The notes beneath the pieces were generated by a model that was not told the DNA's origin, made no database searches, and was given only the letters and a program-made list of their open reading frames with translations. Of a DNA stretch of 64,000 nt, positions 1-8,372 are shown one piece after another; position 1 is the first letter of the stretch; each line of letters opens with the position of its first letter. The translations under genes and the position numbers were made by a program. Source of the DNA: Flavobacterium sp. (GTDB lineage: Bacteria; Bacteroidota; Bacteroidia; Flavobacteriales; Flavobacteriaceae); contig NZ_SEBS01000013.1 of NCBI RefSeq assembly GCF_004211145.1, positions 35,254 through 99,253 on the forward strand, in the 5' to 3' direction.

Positions 1-110
1 TCGATATTTTTGAAGACGAGTTCGATGAGGATTACTACGATGAATACACACATTTGAACGGGGCGATCCAAATTGGCGTAACTTACACATTCGACCTTAA
101 AAAGAAATAA
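1..110 (+). CDS. C-terminal end of an outer-membrane beta-barrel protein (partial)
   Basis: The reading frame enters from the left edge and ends in TAA at 108-110. The visible 35 residues are acidic and then close with GVTYTFDLKKK, the alternating aromatic last strand typical of outer-membrane barrels. The next gene ends almost the same way (GLTYTFNIK), so the two are probably tandem paralogues. One base separates this stop from the next start (TAATATG), which suggests coupled translation. The N-terminus and any signal peptide lie outside the window. Confidence 0.75.
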   Translation, partial: DIFEDEFDEDYYDEYTHLNGAIQIGVTYTFDLKKK

Positions 111-111
111 T

Positions 112-708
112 ATGAAGAAACTGTTTACACTTGTTGTCTGTCTTTGCGCTGCCGTAGCTTTTGCGCAACCTAGTTTCGCTCCGGGGATACGTGGCGGTGT
201 GAACTTTTCAAAGATTTCGGATACCGACCTGGGTTTCAAGCCAGACTTTTACGCCTCTGTTTTTACGGGAGTGAAATTTACGCAATATTACACGTTGCAG
301 CCGGAATTCGGATATTCCAGACAAGGAGCGAAAGGCGATTTTGAGTACGATAACGGGTCGTCGATTCAAACTGAGGACATCGATATTTCGCTTCAGTACT
401 TTTCAATCGGCATCATCAACAAAATTACGTTTGTGGATCGCGTTTCGATTTTGGTCGGACCGACGGTTGATTTTCTGGTTGACAACAGCGATAATGTCAA
501 TATCAAGAACGACACCGACGTGGGCTTGACGCTAGGCGTAGGTTGCCGATTGGTCGACCAGTTGGGAATTGAATTCCGTGTCAAAAAAGGCTTTGTCAGT
601 ACATTGGACGATGATGTTTTTACCGATTCCGCAGGTTTTTTCGAAGTCGACCAAACCTCAAACCTCGTATTGCAATTGGGTTTGACTTACACCTTCAATA
701 TCAAGTAA
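112..708 (+). CDS. outer-membrane beta-barrel protein, PorT-like fold
   Basis: A 198-residue secreted protein. Residues 1-18 form a signal peptide ending at FAQ; the mature part has alternating strands (a GVNFSKISD-like opening strand, QPEFGYSRQGAK, GLTYTFNIK at the end) typical of small 8-stranded outer-membrane barrels of Bacteroidota. The function is not known from sequence; a structural or lipid/pigment-related role in the outer membrane is inferred only from its place in the operon. Single-base gaps join it to the gene before and to the dehydratase-like gene after (TAATATG at both junctions). Confidence 0.8.
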   Translation: MKKLFTLVVCLCAAVAFAQPSFAPGIRGGVNFSKISDTDLGFKPDFYASVFTGVKFTQYYTLQPEFGYSRQGAKGDFEYDNGSSIQTEDIDISLQYFSIGIINKITFVDRVSILVGPTVDFLVDNSDNVNIKNDTDVGLTLGVGCRLVDQLGIEFRVKKGFVSTLDDDVFTDSAGFFEVDQTSNLVLQLGLTYTFNIK

Positions 709-709
709 T

Positions 710-1081
710 ATGTTACTAACCGACTTTTACAGCGTCGTTTCGAACGAGGAAACGTCAACGGGAAACCATCTCGTAATGATCCGCGTGAATCCAAATCACG
801 AAGTTTTCAAAGGCCATTTTCCCGGAAATCCCGTGATGCCCGGCGTTTGCATGATGCAGATCATAAAGGAACTTACCGAGGAAATAAACGGCTCGTCTCT
901 GTTCATGCAGAGCTTGTCCAACGTGAAGTTCATGGCACTCATAAATCCTGAGCAAACGCCTGAATTGCGCCTCGAGTTAAATATATCACAAACCGAAGAT
1001 TCCCTTGTGAAAGTCAAGAATACGACGTATTTTAATGATACGGTGGCACTTAAGCTCGCCAGTACGTATAAAAAAGTCTAA
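710..1081 (+). CDS. hotdog-fold 3-hydroxyacyl-ACP dehydratase-like protein (FabZ/ApeI type)
   Basis: 123 residues, one hotdog domain. The FabZ signature is clear: GHFPGNPVMPGV at residues 35-46 with the catalytic-type His36. At the position of the FabZ catalytic glutamate (PGVLILE in FabZ) this protein reads PGVCMMQ, so Gln50 replaces Glu. Standalone hotdog proteins of this kind are regular members of aryl-polyene and flexirubin clusters, where they dehydrate 3-hydroxyacyl-ACP during chain growth. With the acid missing, this copy may be a non-catalytic or altered dehydratase. It is coupled to the preceding and following genes by one-base gaps. Confidence 0.8.
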   Translation: MLLTDFYSVVSNEETSTGNHLVMIRVNPNHEVFKGHFPGNPVMPGVCMMQIIKELTEEINGSSLFMQSLSNVKFMALINPEQTPELRLELNISQTEDSLVKVKNTTYFNDTVALKLASTYKKV

Positions 1082-1082
1082 G

Positions 1083-1565
1083 ATGAAAGTGCTTGCTTCG
1101 ATCATAATTTTGTTCCTGTTGGTTGCGACCGACATTTCCGAAATCCGAAAATTATATCCCGACGCCGCAAAAACCGAGGAAAGCGCGAAAGCATTCCACG
1201 CGAAAATGGCAACCGTCGCCGATTCCGAAACCAACAAAGCGCTCGTCGCTTACAAAGGTGCGGCTGAAACCATGTTGTCGAAATACGGCAATACGATCGG
1301 AAAGAAGACGAAACACATGAAAGCGGGCGCGAACCTGATCGATGCAGCCGTTGCCGCCGACAAAGACAACATCGAAATCCGTATGATCCGATTGAGCGTG
1401 CAGGAAAGCGTGCCCAAAATCGTCGGCTACAAGAAAAACATGAAAGAAGACAAGGCTTTCATCGTCGCGAATTACGCCAAAAGCGGCGCACTTAAAGATT
1501 ACATCAAAAATTTCATATTGCGTTCGAAAAGCTTTACCGACGCTGAAAAAGCGACCTATAAATAA
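1083..1565 (+). CDS. small secreted protein of the polyene-like cluster
   Basis: 160 residues. I chose the ATG at 1083, one base after the previous stop, because it begins directly with a hydrophobic signal sequence (MKVLASIIILFLLVA); an in-frame start further upstream at 1035 would bury that signal and overlap the dehydratase-like gene. The mature part is Lys/Ala rich and predicted alpha-helical, without cysteines or a motif I recognise. Position between dehydratase-like protein and glycosyltransferase suggests a periplasmic accessory role in the same pathway; that is inference. Confidence 0.7.
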   Translation: MKVLASIIILFLLVATDISEIRKLYPDAAKTEESAKAFHAKMATVADSETNKALVAYKGAAETMLSKYGNTIGKKTKHMKAGANLIDAAVAADKDNIEIRMIRLSVQESVPKIVGYKKNMKEDKAFIVANYAKSGALKDYIKNFILRSKSFTDAEKATYK

Positions 1566-1579
1566 TCGGTATTCCCCAA

Positions 1580-2746
1580 ATGGACGACGTGAAAGCAACT
1601 CTTGAACGCCTCAACGTATGTGTGATCATTCCCACGTACAACAACGCGAAAACGCTCAAACGGGTCGTCGATTCGGTAGTTACTTACACAAACGATGTTA
1701 TTGTCGTGAACGACGGCGCAACCGACGCGACGTCTGAAATCCTCTCGAATTATCCGCAGCTTACCCATGTCAAACATCCGCACAACATCGGCAAAGGAAT
1801 GGCGTTGCGAAACGGTTTTGCCAAAGCGCGTGAACTTGGTTTCGAATATGCGATCACGATAGATTCCGACGGGCAACATTTCGCCTCAGACATTCCGGTT
1901 TTCCTAAACGAAATCGAAGCCCACGGCCAAGCATTGCTCATCGGCGGCCGAAACATGACGCAGGAAGGCGTTCCAAAAAAGAGCAGTTTCGGGAATAATT
2001 TTTCGAATTTCTGGTTTTGGTTCGAGACTGGAATCAGGTTGCAAGACACGCAGTCGGGTTATCGTATGTATCCGTTGAACCGAATTCCTTCGACGTACTT
2101 CACGAAGAAATTCGAGTTTGAAATTGAAGTGATCGTGCGTTCGGCGTGGCGTTTCGTTCCCGTCAAAAACGTTCCGATACAGGTTTTGTACGACCCGAAC
2201 GAACGCGTTTCCCATTTTCGTCCATTCAAGGATTTCACGAGAATCTCGATCTTGAACACCGTTTTGGTCACGATTTGTTTGCTGTGGATTTTCCCGCGCA
2301 ACATTTTCCTCAAACTAAAAAAAAAAGGCGTTAAGCGGTTCTTTCTCGAAAACGTGATCCACAGTGAGGATTCGCCCAGAAAAAAAGCATTGTCGATCGC
2401 GCTCGGCGTATTCATCGGAATCAGCCCATTTTGGGGATTTCAGACGGTTTTGTCGTTGTTTCTTCCGACGCTTTTCAAGTTGAACAAAGCCATTACGTTC
2501 GCGTTTTCAAACGTGAGCATTCCGCCCATGATTCCATTCGTGGTCGCGGGTTCGCTTTGGGTCGGCAGCCTGTTTTATGACACGGGCGCGCCTTTGTTCC
2601 CTGAATTGCCGATCACGTTTCAAAAGCTCAGCGCGCACTTTGGGCAATATATCATAGGAAGTCTTACTTTAGCGGCTGTTACGGCGGTCGTGAGCGGTTT
2701 TGTCGCTTATGGTTTGCTCAGCGCAATCAAAAAAGAGTCGGTTTAA
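1580..2746 (+). CDS. family 2 glycosyltransferase fused to a DUF2062 membrane domain
   Basis: 388 residues. The N-terminal half is a GT-A glycosyltransferase: the nucleotide-sugar fold starts at residues 12-33 (VCVIIPTYNN), VVNDGATD follows near 47, and the metal-binding motif DSDGQH is at 95-100. After a hydrophobic stretch near residues 225-240 the C-terminal part (about 260-388) is a DUF2062 domain with several membrane segments (FIGISPFWGFQT). This architecture is usual for glycosyltransferases in aryl-polyene clusters, which transfer a sugar to a lipid at the inner membrane. The stop overlaps the next start (TAATG). Confidence 0.85.
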   Translation: MDDVKATLERLNVCVIIPTYNNAKTLKRVVDSVVTYTNDVIVVNDGATDATSEILSNYPQLTHVKHPHNIGKGMALRNGFAKARELGFEYAITIDSDGQHFASDIPVFLNEIEAHGQALLIGGRNMTQEGVPKKSSFGNNFSNFWFWFETGIRLQDTQSGYRMYPLNRIPSTYFTKKFEFEIEVIVRSAWRFVPVKNVPIQVLYDPNERVSHFRPFKDFTRISILNTVLVTICLLWIFPRNIFLKLKKKGVKRFFLENVIHSEDSPRKKALSIALGVFIGISPFWGFQTVLSLFLPTLFKLNKAITFAFSNVSIPPMIPFVVAGSLWVGSLFYDTGAPLFPELPITFQKLSAHFGQYIIGSLTLAAVTAVVSGFVAYGLLSAIKKESV

Positions 2747-5700
2747 TGCATACATTTTTCTTTGGCATCCATCAGTTCGTGAGTCGGAACAAGGTCGTTT
2801 CGATCGGGATTGGATTGGCGATTTTGTGCGTGTTCGGATTCTTCGCATCGAGGCTGAAATTCGAGGAAGACGTAACGAAACTGCTGCCGGCCAACGATAA
2901 GCTCGACGTCACCGCCAAAGTGCTGAAGCAAATGAATTTTGCCGACAAGATCACGGTGATTTTCGAAGCCAAAAAAGACGGAACTCCTGAGGATTTACAA
3001 GAACAGGCCACGGTTTTCATCGACAGTCTCGAAAAAAGCTGCAAGCCATTTTATAAAGAAATCCAAGGCAAGATCGCCGAGGAAAATATCGATGAAACGA
3101 TCGGTTTCGTGTTCGATAATCTACCATTGTTCCTGACCGAATCAGATTACGCCGAGATCGACAAGAAACTTTCATCTGATAGCATAAAATCAACCGTAGA
3201 AGCAAATTATCGCTCGATTTTGTCGCCTTCTGGAATGGTCACGCGTGAGTTCATCCAGCGCGATCCGCTCGGCATTTCGTTCATCGGGCTTAAAAAATTG
3301 CAACAACTCAGTCTCGGCGACGATTTCACGCTCGAGAATGGCTTCGTGATGACGAAAGACCGCAAGATGCTCTTGTTGTTCATCGCGCCGAAACAGTCGT
3401 CATCCGAAAATGAAAAGAACACGATTTTCTCGCAAAAACTATATTCGATAAAGGACAGCCTGAACGCCAAATCGAAAAGCGTAAACGTAAGTTATTTCGG
3501 TTCACCGCTGATTGCCGTTGCCAACGCGACGCAGATCAAAGGCGACGTCATGCTCACGACGATCCTTGCGATGAGTGCGCTCATGATCATCCTGATGCTG
3601 TATTACCGCAAGATCGCAATCCCGATCATCGTGTTCATCCCGACGATTTTCGGTGCCGGTTTCGCGCTCGCATTGCTGTATTTCGTCAAGGAAACCATTT
3701 CGGCGATTTCGCTTGGCATCGGCGCGATTTTGATTGGGATCACGATCGATTATTCGCTGCACATCCTCACGCATTACAAACACAACCAAGACATAAAACA
3801 CGTCTATAAAATCATCACGAAGCCGCTGTTCATGAGCAGTTCGACGACGGCTTTGGCGTTTCTGTGTTTGCTTTTCGTGAAAAGTGAGGCGTTGCGGGAT
3901 CTGGGAATTTTCGCGGCCGCGATCGTCATGGGATCGGCGTTTTTCTCGCTGATCATCATTCCGCATCTATACAAACCCAAAACGGGAAGCTTCGAGCACA
4001 AAGACAACTTCATCGATAAAATGGCGGGTTTCTCGTTCGACAACAACAAATGGCTCATCGGTGCTTGCCTGGTTCTCGTCGTCGTTTGTTTTTTCACGGC
4101 TGGAAAAGTCGAATTCAACAGCAATTTGTCTGATTTGAATTATGTTCCGACCGACATTCAGGCCGCCGAAAAACAGCTCGAACGCAACAGCAGCTTGACG
4201 TCAAAGACGATTTACGTTGCATCGTACGGAAATACGCTCGACGAGGCGCTTTCGAACAATCGCACGCTATTTTCAAGTCTGGAATCCGACAAGAAAAACG
4301 GCAAAATCCTAAATTTTTCTTCGGTTGGTGGATTGGTTTTGCCTCAAGCCGAACAACGCGCGAAAATCGAACGCTGGAATGCATTCTGGTCGGCCGATAA
4401 GAAAGCCAAACTCCGGAATTCATTAATTTCCGAAGGCACGAAAATCGGATTCAAACCCAACACGTACGAACCATTTTACGAAGAACTGAACAAAGATTTC
4501 AAACCCGTTTCGGTGCCCGAATTCGAGAAAATACAAGCGTTGCAACTCAGGGAATTCGTGTCGGGCAAAAACGGTTTTTATACGGTTTCGACGCTCGTCA
4601 AGGTTTCGAATGCGCAACGAGATGCGTTCGTGAAGCGGGCGTCGGTACAAAAAAATGTCGTCGCGATCGATCGCCAGCAAATGAACGAAACGTTCCTGAC
4701 GCAACTGCGCGATGATTTCAATTCGCTCGTGAATTACTCGTTGATCGCCGTGATCGCGATTCTTTTTATCTTCTTCCGACGCATCGAATTGGTGCTGATC
4801 GCAACGATCCCAATCGTATTGACCGGCGTCGTGACGGCTGGAATCATGGGAATTTTCGGAATCGAACTCAATATTTTCAGTACGATCGTCTGCACGTTGA
4901 TTTTTGGGCATGGCGTCGATTTCAGTATTTTCATGACCTCGGCGTTGCAGAAAGAATACACCGACGGACGCAACGAGCGCAAAGTTTATAGGACGTCGAT
5001 CATCCTCGCGGCGATTACAACCATTTTGGGCGTCGGCGCTTTGATTTTCGCCGGACATCCATCGTTGAAATCAATATCTTCGGCGGCTTTGATCGGTGTT
5101 TTCGCGGCGATCTGTATGATTTTTATTTTGTATCCGATCATCTTCAGAATTTTCTTTTTCGCGCGCATCAAGAAAGGTTTCGCGCCTTTGCGATTGCGCC
5201 GCACGCTGCATTCGTTCGTGTCGCTTGCCTATTATGGAATCGCCGGTTTTTTGGTTTCGATCCTGGGTTACGTGCTTCTGAAAATAAATCCCGCGTCCCA
5301 ACACAAGAAGCTGCGCGTGTTCCATTGGATCATGTCGAAATACATGGATTCGGTATTTTATACGTATCCCGCGGTTTCCCGAAAAGTCATAAATCCGAAT
5401 AACGAAGACTTCATAAAACCTGCGATCATCGTTGCCAATCACACGTCTTTCCTCGATGTGATGGCGATGGGCGGCATGAATCCGCGCATTATTTTTCTGG
5501 TCAGCGACCACGTATACAACAATCCGATTATCGGGGCCGGCGTCAGGATGGCTGGCTTTTATCCGGCGTCTCACGGGCTTGAAGGTGGCGTCGAACATCT
5601 GCGCGAGAAGATCAAACTCGGTTTTTCGATCATGATTTTTCCTGAAGGCACGCGAAGTGAAGACAACCTGATGAAGCGTTTCCACAAAGGCGCATTTTAT

Positions 5701-6414
5701 TTGGCCGAGGAATTCAAGCTCGATATCTTGCCGGTTCTGATCCATGGATTTTCAGAGGTCGTACCCAAAAACGACTTCATCCTGAACGGAAACAAGACCA
5801 CGATCGAAATCCTGGCGCGCATCACGCCTGAAAATCAAGAATTCGGGAAAGATTACGCCGAGCGAACCAAGAAAATAAACGCCTACATGCGACTGAAATT
5901 CCAGCAACTGCGCGAGAGAACTGAAGGCGCGCGTTACTGGAGAAAATACGTTTTGGGCAGTTTCGACTTCAAGGAATATGAAATCGAAAAGGCGGTGAAA
6001 AAAGACATCGACGCGAATCTCGAATTGTATCATCGATTGGACAAACACATTCCCGCGAAGGCGAAAATGCTGCATGTGGCCGACGATTTCGGGCAATTGG
6101 ATGTGCTGCTTTCGTTCCAGCAGGCGACGCGGAAAATCGAATCGTACATTGCCGATGAGGAGAACCGACGTATCGCGAATACGAATTTCGTACTCAAGAA
6201 ACGCGACATCACCTACATCGACAATCCTGAGAAACGATACGAATTGACATTGATTTCGGCCAAGGAAGTCGACGTCGAAGCGATTTCTAAGCTGTCAGAC
6301 ACGATTATTCTACTCGATAACGATATTTTTGCAGAAGCGTTTGCGCGTTTCGGATTCAAGATCGCGCAACACGAAGACAAAATCAAAGTGCTGAAACGTG
6401 AAGGAGAAATATGA
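2746..6414 (+). CDS. MMPL/RND-family exporter fused to a PlsC-type acyltransferase and a C-terminal Rossmann-like domain
   Basis: 1222 residues, three parts. Residues 1-840 are an RND/MMPL lipid transporter: a first membrane helix near 13-33, a large periplasmic loop, a five-helix block near 264-400, a second loop, and a second block near 660-790. Residues about 860-1080 are a lysophospholipid acyltransferase domain with the HX4D box at His899-Asp904 (NHTSFLDV) and FPEGTR at 965-970. Residues about 1100-1222 look like a degenerate SAM-dependent methyltransferase fold: MLHVADDFG at 1108 in place of the glycine-rich motif I, then IESYIADEE in the acidic-loop position. MMPL exporters and separate acyltransferases are standard in flexirubin/aryl-polyene clusters; the fusion would couple acyl transfer with export. 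The start overlaps the previous stop and the 3' end overlaps the next gene by 17 bases. Confidence 0.85.
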   Translation: MHTFFFGIHQFVSRNKVVSIGIGLAILCVFGFFASRLKFEEDVTKLLPANDKLDVTAKVLKQMNFADKITVIFEAKKDGTPEDLQEQATVFIDSLEKSCKPFYKEIQGKIAEENIDETIGFVFDNLPLFLTESDYAEIDKKLSSDSIKSTVEANYRSILSPSGMVTREFIQRDPLGISFIGLKKLQQLSLGDDFTLENGFVMTKDRKMLLLFIAPKQSSSENEKNTIFSQKLYSIKDSLNAKSKSVNVSYFGSPLIAVANATQIKGDVMLTTILAMSALMIILMLYYRKIAIPIIVFIPTIFGAGFALALLYFVKETISAISLGIGAILIGITIDYSLHILTHYKHNQDIKHVYKIITKPLFMSSSTTALAFLCLLFVKSEALRDLGIFAAAIVMGSAFFSLIIIPHLYKPKTGSFEHKDNFIDKMAGFSFDNNKWLIGACLVLVVVCFFTAGKVEFNSNLSDLNYVPTDIQAAEKQLERNSSLTSKTIYVASYGNTLDEALSNNRTLFSSLESDKKNGKILNFSSVGGLVLPQAEQRAKIERWNAFWSADKKAKLRNSLISEGTKIGFKPNTYEPFYEELNKDFKPVSVPEFEKIQALQLREFVSGKNGFYTVSTLVKVSNAQRDAFVKRASVQKNVVAIDRQQMNETFLTQLRDDFNSLVNYSLIAVIAILFIFFRRIELVLIATIPIVLTGVVTAGIMGIFGIELNIFSTIVCTLIFGHGVDFSIFMTSALQKEYTDGRNERKVYRTSIILAAITTILGVGALIFAGHPSLKSISSAALIGVFAAICMIFILYPIIFRIFFFARIKKGFAPLRLRRTLHSFVSLAYYGIAGFLVSILGYVLLKINPASQHKKLRVFHWIMSKYMDSVFYTYPAVSRKVINPNNEDFIKPAIIVANHTSFLDVMAMGGMNPRIIFLVSDHVYNNPIIGAGVRMAGFYPASHGLEGGVEHLREKIKLGFSIMIFPEGTRSEDNLMKRFHKGAFYLAEEFKLDILPVLIHGFSEVVPKNDFILNGNKTTIEILARITPENQEFGKDYAERTKKINAYMRLKFQQLRERTEGARYWRKYVLGSFDFKEYEIEKAVKKDIDANLELYHRLDKHIPAKAKMLHVADDFGQLDVLLSFQQATRKIESYIADEENRRIANTNFVLKKRDITYIDNPEKRYELTLISAKEVDVEAISKLSDTIILLDNDIFAEAFARFGFKIAQHEDKIKVLKREGEI

Positions 6415-7912
6415 CGTAGTGATTATCGGCAGCGGCCTCGGCGGACTGGTCTCGGGCGTCATCCTCGCAAAGGAAGGCTTCAGCGTGTGCGTGCTTGAGA
6501 AGAACAACCAGTTCGGCGGGAATTTGCAGACGTTCGTGCGCGATAAAACGATTTTCGATACGGGAATCCATTATATCGGCGGGCTTGGCGAGGGCGAAAA
6601 CCTGCACCGATATTTCGATTACATCGGGATAATGGATGGTTTGAACATCAAGAAAATGGACGAGGACGGTTTCGATGTCATCTCGTTCGAGGACGACGCG
6701 AGCGAATATCCGCACGCCCAAGGTTACTCGAATTTCGTCGAAAAACTATCCGAATTCTTTCCCGAGGAAAAATCCCAAATCGAAGAATATTGCCGCATGG
6801 TGCGCGACACCTGCGATTCGTTCCCGCTTTACAACTTGCAGAGCGACGGCAAATACGACCAGGAAGTTCTTGGATTGAACGCGAAAAAAACAATCGACGA
6901 CGTAACTGAAAATGAGCGTTTGCGTGCTGTTTTGGCGGGCTCGAATTTCCTTTACGCGGGTTTGCCCGACAAGTCGCCGTTCTACCTGCACGCATTGTCG
7001 GTGAATTCGTATATCCAAAGTTCTTGGCGCTGCATCCACGGCGGAAGCCAGATCACGAAATTGCTCATCAAGCAACTCAAGGCGTACGGAGGCGAAACAT
7101 ATAAATACAAGGAAGCGAAAAAGATAAATTCCGAGGGCGATCGCGTGACTTCGGTCGTGATGAAAGACGGTTCGGAGGTTTTTGCCGACATCATCATCTC
7201 GAACATCGAACTTAAGACGACGCTTGATATGGTAGGCGAAAGCAAGTTCCGAAAGGCGTTTTTCGAACGTATAAAAAGCCTCGAAGGTTCGTTGTCGGCG
7301 TTCAGCTTGTACATCGTTTTCAAGCCCGAAAGTTTCCCATACATCAACCACAATTATTATCATTTCAAGGACAGCACGGGCGTTTGGGACGTCCATGATT
7401 ACGACGAGGAATCGTGGCCCAAAGGTTATATGGCATCGATGAACGCCAACAGCCAGCACGACAAATGGGCCGACGGCATGACGTTCATCACCTACATGAA
7501 ATACGACGACGTGAAAGCCTGGGAAGACACGCACAACACGACCGCCGAGAAAGCGGAACGGGGCGAATCCTATGACGAATTCAAGCAGCGGAAAGTCGAG
7601 AAATTTTTGGTCGAAATCGAGAAGAAATTTCCCGGAATACGCGATTGCATCAAATCGGTTCACACGTCTTCGCCATTGTCGTACCGCGATTATATTGGCG
7701 GTTACGAGGGAAATATGTACGGCTATGTGCGCGATTCCCAGAATCCGATGAAAACATTTATTGCCGCGAAAACCAAACTCGAAAATTTGTATTTGACCGG
7801 ACAAAGCGTGAGTGTTCACGGCGTTTTGGGCGTAACGATCGGAGCGGTCGTGACGTGTTCGGAGATTTTGGGGAAGGAATATTTGGTGGATAAGATCGTG
7901 CGTAATGTTTGA
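6398..7912 (+). CDS. CrtI/phytoene desaturase-like NAD(P)/FAD-dependent oxidoreductase
   Basis: 504 residues, starting with GTG inside the end of the exporter gene (17-base overlap). The FAD-binding Rossmann motif is at residues 7-36 (VVIIGSGLGGLVSG ... VCVLEKN), followed by GGNLQTF and FDTGIHYIGG, the signature of the carotenoid desaturase / retinol saturase family. The C-terminal GxxSxxHGVLGVTIGAVV segment near 470-490 is the second FAD-contacting part. In polyene-type clusters this family oxidises or reduces the conjugated chain; the exact substrate cannot be read from sequence. The stop is followed by 460 bases of repeats. Confidence 0.85.
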   Translation: MKEKYDVVIIGSGLGGLVSGVILAKEGFSVCVLEKNNQFGGNLQTFVRDKTIFDTGIHYIGGLGEGENLHRYFDYIGIMDGLNIKKMDEDGFDVISFEDDASEYPHAQGYSNFVEKLSEFFPEEKSQIEEYCRMVRDTCDSFPLYNLQSDGKYDQEVLGLNAKKTIDDVTENERLRAVLAGSNFLYAGLPDKSPFYLHALSVNSYIQSSWRCIHGGSQITKLLIKQLKAYGGETYKYKEAKKINSEGDRVTSVVMKDGSEVFADIIISNIELKTTLDMVGESKFRKAFFERIKSLEGSLSAFSLYIVFKPESFPYINHNYYHFKDSTGVWDVHDYDEESWPKGYMASMNANSQHDKWADGMTFITYMKYDDVKAWEDTHNTTAEKAERGESYDEFKQRKVEKFLVEIEKKFPGIRDCIKSVHTSSPLSYRDYIGGYEGNMYGYVRDSQNPMKTFIAAKTKLENLYLTGQSVSVHGVLGVTIGAVVTCSEILGKEYLVDKIVRNV

Positions 7913-8372
7913 TATGATCGAAAGTCGGAGGAAAATAGTCGAAAGTCGAAAGTCGAAAGTCGTAAAGTCGGGCGAGTTTTCTCTTGCGTGGGCGAGTTGG
8001 TTTTTTAGACGAATGACGAATGACGAAAGACGAAGGACTTGCGAATCGTCTCTTGCGAAGGCGAGTTGGTTTTTTGGACGAATGACGAAAGACGAACGAC
8101 AAAGGACTGGCGAATCGATTATTGCAACGTCCAATCGTTTTGATTTCCGTGAACGCTTAACTTCCTTAACTATCTTAATTGTTCAAAAAAATGGAGTCGA
8201 AAGTCGGAAGAAAATAGTCGAAAGTCGAAAGTCGAAAGTCGTAAAGTCGGGCGAGTTTTCTCTTGCGAGGGCGAGTCGGTTTTTTAGACGAATGACGAAT
8301 GACGAAAGACGAAGGACTTTGGAATCGTTCCCAAACTTGCGAAGCAAATCCTTAATGAACTTAATGCCCTTA
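7913..8372 (+). repeat. 460-base intergenic block of nested direct repeats
   Basis: No gene is supported here. Two near-identical units of about 125 bases run at about 7918-8046 and 8197-8326. Each starts with three tandem GTCGAAA heptamers (first set at 7938-7958) and then a module with GGCGAGTTGGTTTTTT followed by GACGAATGACGAA. A third copy of that last module alone lies at about 8049-8116. A different element, CTTAACTTCCTTAAC..., occupies 8156-8190 and again 8351-8386. One frame stays open right through the block, but it encodes only repeats of Arg/Lys/Ser-rich peptide and leads into a buried lipoprotein signal, so I do not treat it as coding. Confidence 0.85.

Noticed and set aside
4423..5745. 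two long - strand open frames inside the MMPL exporter gene
   Set aside because: Antisense to transmembrane regions, charged low-quality peptides with no motif.
6746..8134. 462-codon open frame on the - strand
   Set aside because: It is antisense to the CrtI-like gene and runs into the repeat block; composition is His/Arg-rich and no motif is seen. It follows from the codon bias of the real gene.
7938..8260. CRISPR array
   Set aside because: The repeats are directly tandem (7-base units) and long modules without unique spacers of constant length.
7905..8372. N-terminal extension of 156 codons in front of the C45-type lipoprotein
   Set aside because: It is made of repeat DNA, is Arg/Lys/Ser-rich and would bury the lipoprotein signal peptide and lipobox.
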